The notes below the pieces were generated by a model that was not told the origin of the DNA, did no database searches, and was given only the letters and a program-made list of their open reading frames with translations. A DNA stretch of 57,895 nt from Anaerobranca californiensis DSM 14826. Lineage in GTDB: Bacteria > Bacillota > Proteinivoracia > Proteinivoracales > Proteinivoracaceae. Within the stretch, counting starts at the first letter, position 1; every line of letters begins with the position of its first letter. The position numbers and the translations under genes are program-made. This document shows positions 7,833 through 15,564 of this stretch, piece by piece. The stretch is taken from assembly GCF_900142275.1 (NCBI RefSeq), contig NZ_FRAI01000012.1, positions 1 to 57,895 on the forward strand, given 5' to 3'.

Positions 7833-7860
7833 GCAAATCCCTTTGGATTTGCATTTTTTT
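7833..7860 (+). terminator. Riboswitch 2 expression-platform terminator
   Basis: GCAAATCC, CTTT loop, GGATTTGC, then A followed by seven T. A textbook stop between the second aptamer and the thi genes. Confidence 0.88.
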
Positions 7861-7930
7861 ATTTAAATCTGGAGGCAAGGTAAGTGTAAGTAATTCTAAC
7901 ACAGGAAATTATTTTAATGGAGGTGAGAGT

Positions 7931-8121
7931 GTGGTAGTAAACGGAAAAAAATGGAGTATTATTCCATAACAATTGATCAGTTGTTAAAAAATTTAAATTT
8001 AAAAGAAGATGTGGTTGTTGTAGAAGTAAATCATGAAATTGTAGATAAGAGGCAATTTTCCAGTAAGATAATCAATGAAGGTGACAAGGTGGAAATCGTT
8101 TCTTTTGTAGGAGGAGGTTAA
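7931..8121 (+). pseudogene. thiS: thiS, sulfur carrier protein, frameshifted in a poly-A run
   Basis: ThiS donates sulfur for the thiazole ring of thiamine through its C-terminal Gly-Gly. GGAGGTGA precedes GTG 7931 (VVVNGKK), but the run of seven A at 7945-7951 puts the frame out by one; with eight A it would read on to MEYYSITIDQLLKNLN and end KVEIVSFVGGG, the intact functional tail. An internal ATG (7951) could give a 56-residue product lacking the first strand. The loss is either a real frameshift or a homopolymer read error. Confidence 0.8.
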
Positions 8122-8122
8122 C

Positions 8123-8257
8123 ATGAAAGTTTATGTTAATGAAGAAGAAAAAAGTAGAGGAGGGTATATCTTTATTTCACTCGCCATACCCCAAAGGGTA
8201 CATGAAAAAATGAAAAAAGCTTTTGTTGGTATTGCCGGCTTAGGAGGACTAGGCTTT
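8123..8257 (+). pseudogene. thiF: thiF relic (adenylyltransferase), internally deleted
   Basis: ATG 8123, one base after the thiS stop and behind AGGAGG, gives MKVYVNEEEK, the ThiS-like N-terminus seen in clostridial ThiF. Then, after a loss, comes the segment VHEKMKKAFVGIAGLGGLG, the start of the nucleotide-binding Rossmann fold. The rest, including the catalytic half, is missing because the sequence jumps into thiG. The resulting 69-residue frame is a meaningless fusion. Known ThiF proteins of this type are above 200 residues. Confidence 0.7.
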
Positions 8258-8409
8258 AAGTTGATGCAGGAATTGGGAAACCTTCCCATGCAGCAGAAGC
8301 AATGGAAATGGGTGCAGAAGCTGTGCTGGTAAATACTGCTATTGCTACTTCAGAAGATCCAGTTAAAATGGCAGAAGCTTTTTCACTGGCAGTTCAAGCA
8401 AGATTTTAG
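8258..8409 (+). pseudogene. thiG: thiG relic (thiazole synthase C-terminus)
   Basis: In the frame of 8263-8409 the sequence reads [20 protein letters not shown], then [13 protein letters not shown] and ends VQARF; this is the phosphate-binding C-terminal part of thiazole synthase. Everything upstream (about 200 residues, with the catalytic lysine region) is missing and replaced by the thiF fragment. It is therefore a deletion fusion and inactive. Confidence 0.75.
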
Positions 8410-8435
8410 GAGAAAATGGTAGATCAAAGCAATAG

Positions 8436-8802
8436 GAATCCCTTCGTTTTCGATTTTACCACTTAGAGAAAAAGTTTTATCATCCTTTTTTTCCAAAGAC
8501 TGATATCTACGGAATAACAGGAGAAACCATCGCTAAAGGAAAAAGCAGTGTAGAATTGGCTCTAGAAATGGCAGACGCAGGTATGGAAATTTTACAATAT
8601 AGGGAAAAGGATAAAACAAAGGATGAAAAGCTAAAACAGTGTCTTTACAGCTTCAAATGTCCTACAGGTAAAACATTATGGAGGAAGCTGTGTTGCTATG
8701 ATTTCTGAAATTATAGCTTCTGAAAACATAAAAGAGAAGGTAATGGAAATAAGAGGGTTACTTAATAGAAATGAAATCAGGGAAGTAATCCTTCCCATAT
8801 AG
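8436..8802 (+). pseudogene. thiE-like relic (thiamine phosphate synthase family), internally deleted
   Basis: One frame from about 8436 gives ESLRFRFYHLEKKFYHPFFP, then a TIM-barrel start of the ThiE type: KTDIYGITGETIAKG and MEILQYREKDKT. It then fails near 8640, and another frame ends GSCVAMISEIIASENIKEKV and VILPI, resembling the last helix region of ThiE proteins. The middle of the barrel is missing. The family call is solid for the first part and tentative for the end. Confidence 0.6.
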
Positions 8803-8817
8803 AAGGAGAGGAATAAA

Positions 8818-10131
8818 ATGCGTTATACAACCCAAATGGATGCAGCCAAAAAAGGCATTATTACAAATGAAATGAAGACTGTTTCAGAAAAGGAAGGTAT
8901 AGATGTCAATCGATTAAGGGAACTTGTAGCAAAAGGAAGAATTGTTATTCCTGCTAATAAGAACCACAAAAATTTAAGTCCTGAAGGTGTAGGTGAGGGT
9001 CTGCGTACAAAAATTAATGTTAATCTAGGTATATCGAAGGATTGTCCAGACGTGGAGAAGGAGCTGGAAAAGGTAAGGGTTGCCCTTGATATGAAGGCAG
9101 AGGCAATTATGGATTTAAGTTCCTTTGGAAAAACTGAAACTTTTAGAAGAAAATTAGTGGAAATGTCACCGGCTATGATTGGAACAGTGCCCATTTACGA
9201 TGCAGTTGGTTTTTATGATAAGGAGCTGCAGGATATAACTGCAGAAGAATTTTTGAAGGTAGTAGAAAAACATGCTAGGGATGGGGTTGATTTTGTAACC
9301 ATTCATGCAGGAATTAATCGGGAAACAGCAACAACATTTAAAAGAAATAAAAGATTAACTAATATTGTTTCTAGGGGAGGCTCCCTCATGTATGCCTGGA
9401 TGGAATTAAATCAACAAGAAAACCCATTTTATCAATATTTTGATGAATTATTAGAGATTTGTCAGGAATATGATTTAACATTAAGTTTGGGAGATGCTTT
9501 AAGACCAGGAAGCATTCATGATGCAACAGATGCTAGTCAGATTAAAGAATTAATTATATTGGGTGAACTTACCTTGAGGGCATGGGAAAAAAATGTTCAA
9601 GTGATGATAGAAGGACCCGGACACATGGCTATTAATGAAATTCCTGCTAATATAGTACTGGAGAAGAAACTTTGCCACGGAGCACCCTTTTATGTATTAG
9701 GACCCATTGTTACGGATGTTGCTCCAGGATATGATCATATAACAAGTGCCATTGGAGGTGCTATTGCAGCCAGTTATGGAGCAGATTTTCTCTGTTATGT
9801 TACACCGGCAGAACACCTTAGATTACCTACTATGGAGGATATGAAAGAGGGAATCATTGCATCGAAAATTGCAGCCCATGCCGGTGATATTGCTAAAAAT
9901 ATTAAAGGAGCAAGAGAATGGGATCATGCCATGAGTAGGGCACGTCAGCAGTTAAATTGGGAAAAGATGTTTCAACTTGCTATAGATCCAGAAAAAGCTA
10001 GAAGGTACCGGGCCGAATCACAACCAGAGCATGAGGATAGCTGTACGATGTGTGGTAAAATGTGTTCTATGAGGAATATGAACAAAGTTATGGAGGGGAA
10101 AAATATTAATCTGTTAAGGGAAGATGCCTAA
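8818..10131 (+). CDS. thiC: Phosphomethylpyrimidine synthase ThiC
   Basis: Radical SAM enzyme that rearranges aminoimidazole ribotide into HMP phosphate, the pyrimidine half of thiamine. At 437 residues it is full length. It begins [15 protein letters not shown] and has the conserved EGPGH motif and the C-terminal cluster motif (CTMCGKMC) that holds the non-canonical 4Fe-4S cluster. AGGAG lies just upstream of ATG 8818. It is the only intact gene of a locus otherwise made of relics, and remains under two TPP riboswitches. Its stop overlaps the start of a truncated thiE. Confidence 0.97.
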   Translation: MRYTTQMDAAKKGIITNEMKTVSEKEGIDVNRLRELVAKGRIVIPANKNHKNLSPEGVGEGLRTKINVNLGISKDCPDVEKELEKVRVALDMKAEAIMDLSSFGKTETFRRKLVEMSPAMIGTVPIYDAVGFYDKELQDITAEEFLKVVEKHARDGVDFVTIHAGINRETATTFKRNKRLTNIVSRGGSLMYAWMELNQQENPFYQYFDELLEICQEYDLTLSLGDALRPGSIHDATDASQIKELIILGELTLRAWEKNVQVMIEGPGHMAINEIPANIVLEKKLCHGAPFYVLGPIVTDVAPGYDHITSAIGGAIAASYGADFLCYVTPAEHLRLPTMEDMKEGIIASKIAAHAGDIAKNIKGAREWDHAMSRARQQLNWEKMFQLAIDPEKARRYRAESQPEHEDSCTMCGKMCSMRNMNKVMEGKNINLLREDA

Positions 10132-10290
10132 TGTTGTATTTAGTGACCAATAGAAAACTTGCTAAAATCAATTTTTATCGAGTAATTGAAGAAGCAGTGG
10201 CAGGTGGGGTAGACACCATTATTCTCAGAGAAAAAGATTTATCTACTGATGAGTTAAAAAAGATGGCAATAAAAGTAAAGGAATCCATTA
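10131..10290 (+). pseudogene. thiE: thiE truncated by an IS remnant
   Basis: Thiamine phosphate synthase N-terminus: [11 protein letters not shown], then GGVDTIILREKDLST, about 53 residues of an expected 200. ATG 10131 overlaps the thiC stop (TAATG), the normal coupled arrangement. Near 10290 it runs into the reversed transposase remnant and the remaining barrel, with its phosphate-binding end, is absent from the window. The apparent 62-residue frame ends in IS sequence. Confidence 0.85.
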
Positions 10291-10760
10291 TTTTAAGTTC
10301 TGCTTTCAACCTATCCTGAAGAGTATCCCAGAGTTTTTCGATACGACCTTTAGCCTGAGGAGACCCGGCTTTAATTATATTTATACCGAGTTCTTCCATA
10401 GCTCTACCAAACTGTGTAAGGTTAACTGTTTTACCTGCCAATTGTTCTTCAATAGAAAGTTTACCGTTATTGGGAGAAATTGAGTTCATCAGAGAGTGCA
10501 TGTTGAGGCTTCCTACCTCTGTTTTTATGGATAATGAAGGCAGGCCCTTCCTTCAAAACCCCCTTTTTCAACCTTATTACTTGGCGTTCACTGAGGTTTA
10601 AAAGCTCAGCTGCTTCTCTGATAGTTATGACCTTATCAATTGTTTGATTTACCACTCTTAAACGGGTTATTTCTTTTTGTGTCATATTGAATATCTCCTC
10701 TCTCATACATGACATTATATCAGAATTAATTCAATATGACATTATCATAGAATAACAACA
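10291..10760 (-). mobile_element. ISNCY-type insertion sequence remnant B
   Basis: The 3' part (10426-10760) matches remnant A almost perfectly and lies in the same orientation; 10291-10425 adds C-terminal transposase sequence absent from A. Two frames remain on the minus strand: the N-terminal helix-turn-helix part (10467-10715) and a C-terminal part reading TQFGRAMEELGINIIKAGSP and QAKGRIEKLWDTLQDRL, a typical ISNCY integrase-core end. The middle is deleted at the same point as in A. The left end is fused to thiE. Confidence 0.8.
10467..10715 (-). pseudogene. ISNCY-like transposase fragment (N-terminal)
   Basis: Same 76-residue helix-turn-helix start as the fragment at 7211-7441, running a few residues further because of one base difference near the deletion joint. 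It lacks the catalytic domain. The C-terminal transposase piece lies downstream in another frame, ending near 10291. Confidence 0.75.
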
Positions 10761-10777
10761 AAATTTTAATTTGGTTA

Positions 10778-10806
10778 TTGACAGATAAAAAATTTACAGT
10801 TATAAT
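10778..10806 (+). promoter_or_regulatory. Consensus promoter of the iron importer operon
   Basis: TTGACA (10778-10783) and TATAAT (10801-10806) are spaced 17 bases, a perfect consensus. The start would be near 10813, before two Fur-like sites. It begins only 18 bases after the end of IS remnant B. Confidence 0.85.
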
Positions 10807-10819
10807 CATATCAGACAAG

Positions 10820-10834
10820 TGAAAAACATTCTCA
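10820..10834 (+). promoter_or_regulatory. Fur-like operator, weaker copy
   Basis: TGAAAAACATTCTCA matches 12 of 15 positions of the 7-1-7 Fur consensus TGATAATNATTATCA. It lies directly downstream of the promoter, where bound repressor would block transcription. Confidence 0.55.
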
Positions 10835-10867
10835 TTCTCAACTACATATTATTTTTTTGGAGGAGAT

Positions 10868-10882
10868 TGAGAATAATTATCA
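10868..10882 (+). promoter_or_regulatory. Fur operator
   Basis: TGAGAATAATTATCA matches 14 of 15 positions of the Fur consensus TGATAATNATTATCA. It sits between promoter and start codon of an iron(III) importer, the expected place for iron repression. Confidence 0.75.
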
Positions 10883-10905
10883 ACAAATTTAATAGGAGGT
10901 AGATT

Positions 10906-11934
10906 ATGAAAAAGATTTTAGCACTTATATCTTTAATTTTTGTAGTTTTAGTTGCAGTAGGTTGTAGTCAACAGGGGGGAAATGATACTAACGAGTTAGT
11001 AGTGTATTCTTCCCGAAATGAAACTTTCGTACAACAGTTATTAGATAAATTCCAAGATGAAACGGGAATTACTGTTAGGGCATTACATGCCGGTGAAGGT
11101 GTTTTCAACAGAATTAAAGAAGAAAAAAATAATGTTCAAGGTGATATAATAATTGCCAATGATATTGGTGCACTAGAACATCTAAGAATGGAAGGTTTAC
11201 TACAAGGTTACAAACCTCAAAATGTAGAAAGTATTCCAGAACAATTTAGAGCAGAAGACAATTCTTGGATAGCCCTTTCTGCCCGTACCCGGGTATTCAT
11301 CTACAATAAAGACTTAATTACAGAAGAAGAAATGCCTAAAACTGTTTGGGAATTAACCGATGAAAAATGGAAAGGTCAATTTGCTATAACCCGCGGTGGC
11401 AATGGTGGAATGATCGGTCACGTATCTGCTTTAAGATATGAATGGGGTGATGAAAAGACTTCCCAATGGTTAAGTATTATTAAAGATAATGCAGGGGCAA
11501 TAATGCAAGGCCATGGCGATATCAGGAGAGCGGTAGGAGCTGGAGAATTTAAATTTGGTTTAGTTAATAATTACTACTACCATCAACAACTTAGAGAACC
11601 GGAGAATAATAACGTAGGGGTTATTTATCCTGATCAAGGGGAAGGAGAAATGGGAGCAGTAGTAAATGCCGCTGGAGTAGGTTTTATTAAAGGTGCTCCT
11701 AATGACAAAAATGCAAAAATCTTTTTAGATTGGTTATTAAAACCTGAAAATCAAAAGGCTTTCTCCTATGCTTCTTTAGAAGTACCAATAAATCCAGAGA
11801 TCGAAGCTATCCCAGAAGCTAAGAAAATAAGTGAATATAAAGTTCATGGAATGCCCCTTAGAGATTTAGGAAAATACTGGTTAGATACAAGGCAATTAAT
11901 TGAAAAATCTGGTTTAGATTTAGAAATCAGATAA
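10906..11934 (+). CDS. Iron(III) ABC transporter substrate-binding lipoprotein (FbpA/FutA type)
   Basis: Extracytoplasmic binding protein that captures ferric iron for import. It has a lipoprotein signal with lipobox ending at Cys20 (VAVGC), then a type II periplasmic-binding fold (ELVVYSSRNE start, ALSARTRVFIYN, GHGDIRRAVGAGE). The tyrosine cluster NNYYYH near residue 223 is the usual iron-binding site. The length of 342 is normal. AGGAGG precedes ATG. It is first in an operon with permease and ATPase genes, behind two Fur-like sites, which supports iron over sulfate or thiamine as the substrate. Confidence 0.92.
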   Translation: MKKILALISLIFVVLVAVGCSQQGGNDTNELVVYSSRNETFVQQLLDKFQDETGITVRALHAGEGVFNRIKEEKNNVQGDIIIANDIGALEHLRMEGLLQGYKPQNVESIPEQFRAEDNSWIALSARTRVFIYNKDLITEEEMPKTVWELTDEKWKGQFAITRGGNGGMIGHVSALRYEWGDEKTSQWLSIIKDNAGAIMQGHGDIRRAVGAGEFKFGLVNNYYYHQQLREPENNNVGVIYPDQGEGEMGAVVNAAGVGFIKGAPNDKNAKIFLDWLLKPENQKAFSYASLEVPINPEIEAIPEAKKISEYKVHGMPLRDLGKYWLDTRQLIEKSGLDLEIR

Positions 11935-11949
11935 AGAGGAGTTTTTTTA

Positions 11950-13593
11950 ATGAATAATAAATTATCTAGTAACAACAATCTTTCCCATAAAATAGCTCGA
12001 AGTAACCTTCGGGCTATTTCCTCTCTGTCAAATAAATATTGGAATAAATTATGGAAAAGGGAAGCACCCCATTTCCTTTTAGTTTTAATCACAACTGTTA
12101 CCTCTTTAGTTATGGCTTTACCTCTATTTTATGTGGTTTACCGTTCCTTCTTTGCTGGAAAGGATCGGTGGATGAGGTTATTAGACACCCGGATACCTTC
12201 GTTATTGAATAATACTTTATCTTTAACAATAGTGGTTACATTTTCTGCTACAGTAATTGGTGTTTTATTGGCTTTTTTAGTAGAACGCTGTGAATTGCCG
12301 GGGAAAAAAATGTGGCAATGGCTTTTGGCCCTTCCTTTAGTTATACCTCCATATGTAGGTGCAGTGACATATATCATAGTGATGGGTCCTAGGGGTTGGT
12401 TATTTCAATGGTTAGGCCAGTCCCCTTTCAATATCTACTCCTTTTGGGGTGTTGCCTTTGTCTTAACGATGTTTACCTATCCATATGTTTTTTTAATTAC
12501 ATCTTCTGCTATTAAAAAAATGAATGCAAATTATGAAAATGCTGCCAGATCCTTAGGTTTATCTACTGGAGAAATTCTTTTGAAGGTAAGTTTACCATTA
12601 CTAAGACCGGCAATTGGTGCTGGAGCTATTTTGGTAGCCCTTTATGTCCTTTCAGATTTTGGGGCAGTAGCTATGTTAAGGTATACCACCTTTACATCGG
12701 CCATTTATTACCAGATGGGCAGTTACGATAATTTATCTGCTACAGTTTTGAGTATGGTATTTATAATTTTAACTATTGGTATTCTATTTTTGGAATCTAA
12801 AACAAAAGGGAAACAAAGGTATGTCCAAATGTCCAGTACCTTTAAACAAGTTGACATTTTAGAACTAAAAGGGTTTAAAATTCCTGCAATTATATTTATC
12901 TTTTTAATATTTGGTTTATCCTTTTTGCTGCCTATTACGGTGCTGTTATATTGGGCTAGACAAGGTGTAATGTTAGGGGCATTAGACTCTCGTTTTTGGG
13001 TTTATGCTTTAAACAGTATTAAAGTATCATCTATTGCGGCAATTGCTTCTATGGTACTATCTTTACCTATAGTATACATGAAATCTAGGTATCCCTCCCG
13101 CTACACAACTATTATAGATAAATTAAGTTATTCAGGATATTCATTGCCTGGTGTTATCGTTGCCTTAGGGATTATTTTTCTTTTTAATCAATATATACCA
13201 TGGCTTTACGGTTCATATATTTTAATCAGTGTAGCATATATAATTAGATTTTTACCCCAATCGTTACAAGGGGGGGAATCTTCTCTAAGCCTTGTTTCTC
13301 CGAGGATAGATGAAGGGGCGAGGAGCTTAGGTTATCCTTCTTGGAAAGTTTTATTTAAAGTAATCCTTCCCCTTATAGCACCAGGTGTGTTAGCAGGTGG
13401 AGCTTTGGTTTTTGTAAGTTCCCTAAAAGAACTGCCGGCAACTTTAATTTTAAGACCACCGGGTTTTGATACTTTAGCAGTTAGAGTTTGGGTAGATGCC
13501 GGTGAATCCCTCTATCACATGGCTGCCCCAGCATCCTTATTTTTAATTTTAGTTTCTTTAATCCCCTTAAAATGGATGCTAAATAAATATTAG
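11950..13593 (+). CDS. Iron(III) ABC transporter permease (FbpB type)
   Basis: Membrane permease of 547 residues made of two fused six-helix halves. Each half carries an EAA loop for contact with the ATPase: NAARSLGLSTGEILLKVSLP around residues 200-220 and DEGARSLGYPSWKVLFKVIL in the second half. This duplicated layout is typical of FbpB-type ferric permeases. The first 45 residues are hydrophilic. It follows the binding protein by 15 bases with a GAGGAG ribosome site. Confidence 0.92.
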   Translation: MNNKLSSNNNLSHKIARSNLRAISSLSNKYWNKLWKREAPHFLLVLITTVTSLVMALPLFYVVYRSFFAGKDRWMRLLDTRIPSLLNNTLSLTIVVTFSATVIGVLLAFLVERCELPGKKMWQWLLALPLVIPPYVGAVTYIIVMGPRGWLFQWLGQSPFNIYSFWGVAFVLTMFTYPYVFLITSSAIKKMNANYENAARSLGLSTGEILLKVSLPLLRPAIGAGAILVALYVLSDFGAVAMLRYTTFTSAIYYQMGSYDNLSATVLSMVFIILTIGILFLESKTKGKQRYVQMSSTFKQVDILELKGFKIPAIIFIFLIFGLSFLLPITVLLYWARQGVMLGALDSRFWVYALNSIKVSSIAAIASMVLSLPIVYMKSRYPSRYTTIIDKLSYSGYSLPGVIVALGIIFLFNQYIPWLYGSYILISVAYIIRFLPQSLQGGESSLSLVSPRIDEGARSLGYPSWKVLFKVILPLIAPGVLAGGALVFVSSLKELPATLILRPPGFDTLAVRVWVDAGESLYHMAAPASLFLILVSLIPLKWMLNKY

Positions 13594-13605
13594 GAGTGAA
13601 GATAG

Positions 13606-14652
13606 ATGAATGATATTGTAATAAAAAATTTGACTAAAAGGTATGAAAGGGGACAAAAACCTGCCCTTAATAATTTTTCATTAAATATAGAAAAGGGTGA
13701 GATAGTTACCCTTTTAGGGCCCAGTGGCTGCGGGAAAACTACAACTTTAAGGTTACTGGCAGGTTTTGAAAGAGGGGATGGAGGAAGTATAGAAATAGGA
13801 GGGAAAGTAGTTTTTGATGATAATACCTGGATACCGCCAGAGCAAAGGAATATCGGTATGGTGTTCCAAGATTATGCCCTTTTCCCCCATTTAAACGTAG
13901 AAAATAATATTGGGTTTGGCTATAAAGGTAAAGATAAAAAACAAAGGGTTAAAGAGGTCTTAGAACTTGTTAATTTAACAGGCTATGAAAAAAGGTATCC
14001 CCATCAATTATCAGGGGGGCAGCAGCAAAGGGTGGCATTGGCTAGGGCATTAGCCCGCAGACCGGTAGTTGTTCTACTTGATGAACCATTCAGTAATTTA
14101 GATGCTGATTTGCGAATTTGTATGAGGGTAGAAATTAAAAGAATATTGAAAGAAAGTGGCACAACGGCAGTTTTTGTTAGCCATGATCAAAAGGATGCCT
14201 TGGCAATTTCCGATAAAGTAGTTGTCATTAAAGATGGTGAAATTCAGCAAGTAGGGACACCCCGGGAAATCTATCAATATCCAGAAAACTCCTTTGTAGC
14301 AAATTTTGTAGGGCAAACCAACATTATTGATGGGACAATGGGGGAAAATAATACTGTTATTACACCCTTTGCTAATATTAAATGTTATCATACCCATGAC
14401 ATTTTACCGGGAACTAAAGTTAAAATTTCCATAAGGCCAGACAGTTTTGAAGTTTGTCCAGAAGGGGAATTAGAAGGTACTTTGATTTTTACAGTCTATG
14501 GTGGTGATACCATCGATGGAGTTCTTCAGATAACTAATGGTATTTATAAACAAAATATCCAGATTCATATCCACCCTGAAAAAGATTATAAAATTGGAGA
14601 TAAACTCAAGGTGAAAATACTCCCCCATTTTGTAGCGGTTCTGCAAGATTAA
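13606..14652 (+). CDS. Iron(III) ABC transporter ATPase (FbpC type)
   Basis: Cytoplasmic ATPase powering ferric iron import, 348 residues. Walker A is GPSGCGKTT, the signature LSGGQQQR and Walker B VVLLDEP are intact, and the switch histidine follows in VSHDQ. After about residue 235 comes a TOBE-type domain common to FbpC/PotA-like ATPases. It is spaced 12 bases from the permease and is followed by a terminator, closing the operon. Confidence 0.92.
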   Translation: MNDIVIKNLTKRYERGQKPALNNFSLNIEKGEIVTLLGPSGCGKTTTLRLLAGFERGDGGSIEIGGKVVFDDNTWIPPEQRNIGMVFQDYALFPHLNVENNIGFGYKGKDKKQRVKEVLELVNLTGYEKRYPHQLSGGQQQRVALARALARRPVVVLLDEPFSNLDADLRICMRVEIKRILKESGTTAVFVSHDQKDALAISDKVVVIKDGEIQQVGTPREIYQYPENSFVANFVGQTNIIDGTMGENNTVITPFANIKCYHTHDILPGTKVKISIRPDSFEVCPEGELEGTLIFTVYGGDTIDGVLQITNGIYKQNIQIHIHPEKDYKIGDKLKVKILPHFVAVLQD

Positions 14653-14657
14653 TCGAT

Positions 14658-14695
14658 AAAAGCAGATTTACTAAAATTAGTAGATCTGCTTTTTT
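14658..14695 (+). terminator. Terminator of the iron importer operon
   Basis: AAAAGCAGAT and ATCTGCTTTT form a ten-base-pair stem around an inner CTA/TAG pair, ending in a T-run. Confidence 0.85.
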
Positions 14696-14869
14696 AAATT
14701 AATTTAGCTGTTATGTATTAAAGTTGTTTAAATTTTAAAAAATATTTTTCTTAATTTTAAAATATATATCTTGTTTTGCTTTTTAAAAAAAGATATAATA
14801 TTTTGCAAAATTGGTCAAAAGAAAAAATAGCTATATTTGAAGTATGGAGATAATTAAAGGAGGTGTATT

Positions 14870-15070
14870 ATGAGTTTAAGTAAGTTATCAAAAATCTTTG
14901 AAATTTTAGCAGTTCTTTTAATTTTGGTGAATTCTTATTATACATATTACCAGGTAAGACTTTATATGGAGACGAAAAAAAAGAAACATTTGTGGCAAGG
15001 AGTATTATATTTAGTTTTAGCTCTTGTTTTTTTATTAAATCTGTTATTCGGCACATATCGCTCTTTTTAA
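14870..15070 (+). CDS. Small two-helix membrane protein, unknown
   Basis: Sixty-six residues not recognised as any family. There is a hydrophobic helix (about 10-30), a charged linker containing METKKKKHLW, and a second hydrophobic helix (about 44-62). AAAGGAGGTG is placed ideally before ATG 14870, so expression is likely. It stands alone between terminators. A 27-codon hydrophobic frame (15090-15173, ending SSLKALKK) follows without a ribosome site and may be debris of a related gene. Confidence 0.6.
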   Translation: MSLSKLSKIFEILAVLLILVNSYYTYYQVRLYMETKKKKHLWQGVLYLVLALVFLLNLLFGTYRSF

Positions 15071-15221
15071 TAACTAATAGTTTTAAGTAGTGGTGTGGCA
15101 AAGCATAGCTTTAGCTGTAGGTACAGTGGTAACTGCCTTTTTGGTAAGTTCACTAAAAGCACTTAAAAAATAAAACAGAAATTTAAACACAAAATTTTGT
15201 TTATTCTCTCGACTAATGTGT

Positions 15222-15263
15222 TATAATAGTTTAGAATAGGAAATGTACCTATTCTAAACTATT
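15222..15263. promoter_or_regulatory. Perfect 16-bp inverted repeat overlapping the ptsH promoter
   Basis: Arms AATAGTTTAGAATAGG (15225-15240) and CCTATTCTAAACTATT (15248-15263) are exact reverse complements around a 7-base loop. The left arm overlaps a TATAAT (15222-15227) likely to be the -10 of ptsH. The repeat could be a DNA operator, an RNA hairpin at the 5' end, or both; no long T-run follows. The ribosome site AAGGAGG lies 8 bases downstream. Confidence 0.65.
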
Positions 15264-15286
15264 ATTTTGTAAGGAGGAAACTTGAG

Positions 15287-15550
15287 ATGTTAGAAAGAAA
15301 AATAACTGTAACTAACAAAACTGGTTTACATGCAAGGCCTGCTGCTTTGCTAGTACAAACTGCTTCTAAATTCAGTTCAGATATTACCTTAGTAAAAGAA
15401 GGTAGTGAAGTCAATGCTAAAAGTATTATGGGTATTATGGCATTAGGGGCAGGCCCAGGTACAGAATTGACAATTAAAGTTAGTGGTGCCGATGAAGAAG
15501 AAGCATTAAATGCCTTATTAGAACTATTTAATTCAAACTTCGGGGAATAG
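15287..15550 (+). CDS. ptsH: Phosphocarrier protein HPr
   Basis: HPr passes phosphate from enzyme I to sugar-specific EII proteins in the phosphotransferase system. The active histidine is His15 in GLHARPA, and the regulatory serine is Ser46 in AKSIMGIM, the site used by HPr kinase in Firmicutes for catabolite control. The length of 87 is standard. AAGGAGG precedes ATG 15287. The gene is followed after 14 bases by enzyme I. Confidence 0.98.
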   Translation: MLERKITVTNKTGLHARPAALLVQTASKFSSDITLVKEGSEVNAKSIMGIMALGAGPGTELTIKVSGADEEEALNALLELFNSNFGE

Positions 15551-15564
15551 GAAGTGATTGTAAA

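Noticed and set aside
8123-8332. A 69-residue intact-looking small protein
   Set aside because: It is a fusion of ThiF pieces with out-of-frame thiG sequence, so it was reported as relics, not as a gene.
8823-9194. A 123-residue minus-strand frame
   Set aside because: It lies wholly inside thiC, which has intact family motifs; the frame has Ser/Ile-rich shadow composition and no ribosome site.
10175-10319. The 62-residue plus frame and the N-terminal part of the opposite minus frame across the thiE/IS joint
   Set aside because: Each reads part thiE and part transposase in reverse; only the parts up to about 10290 (plus) and from 10291 (minus) are meaningful.
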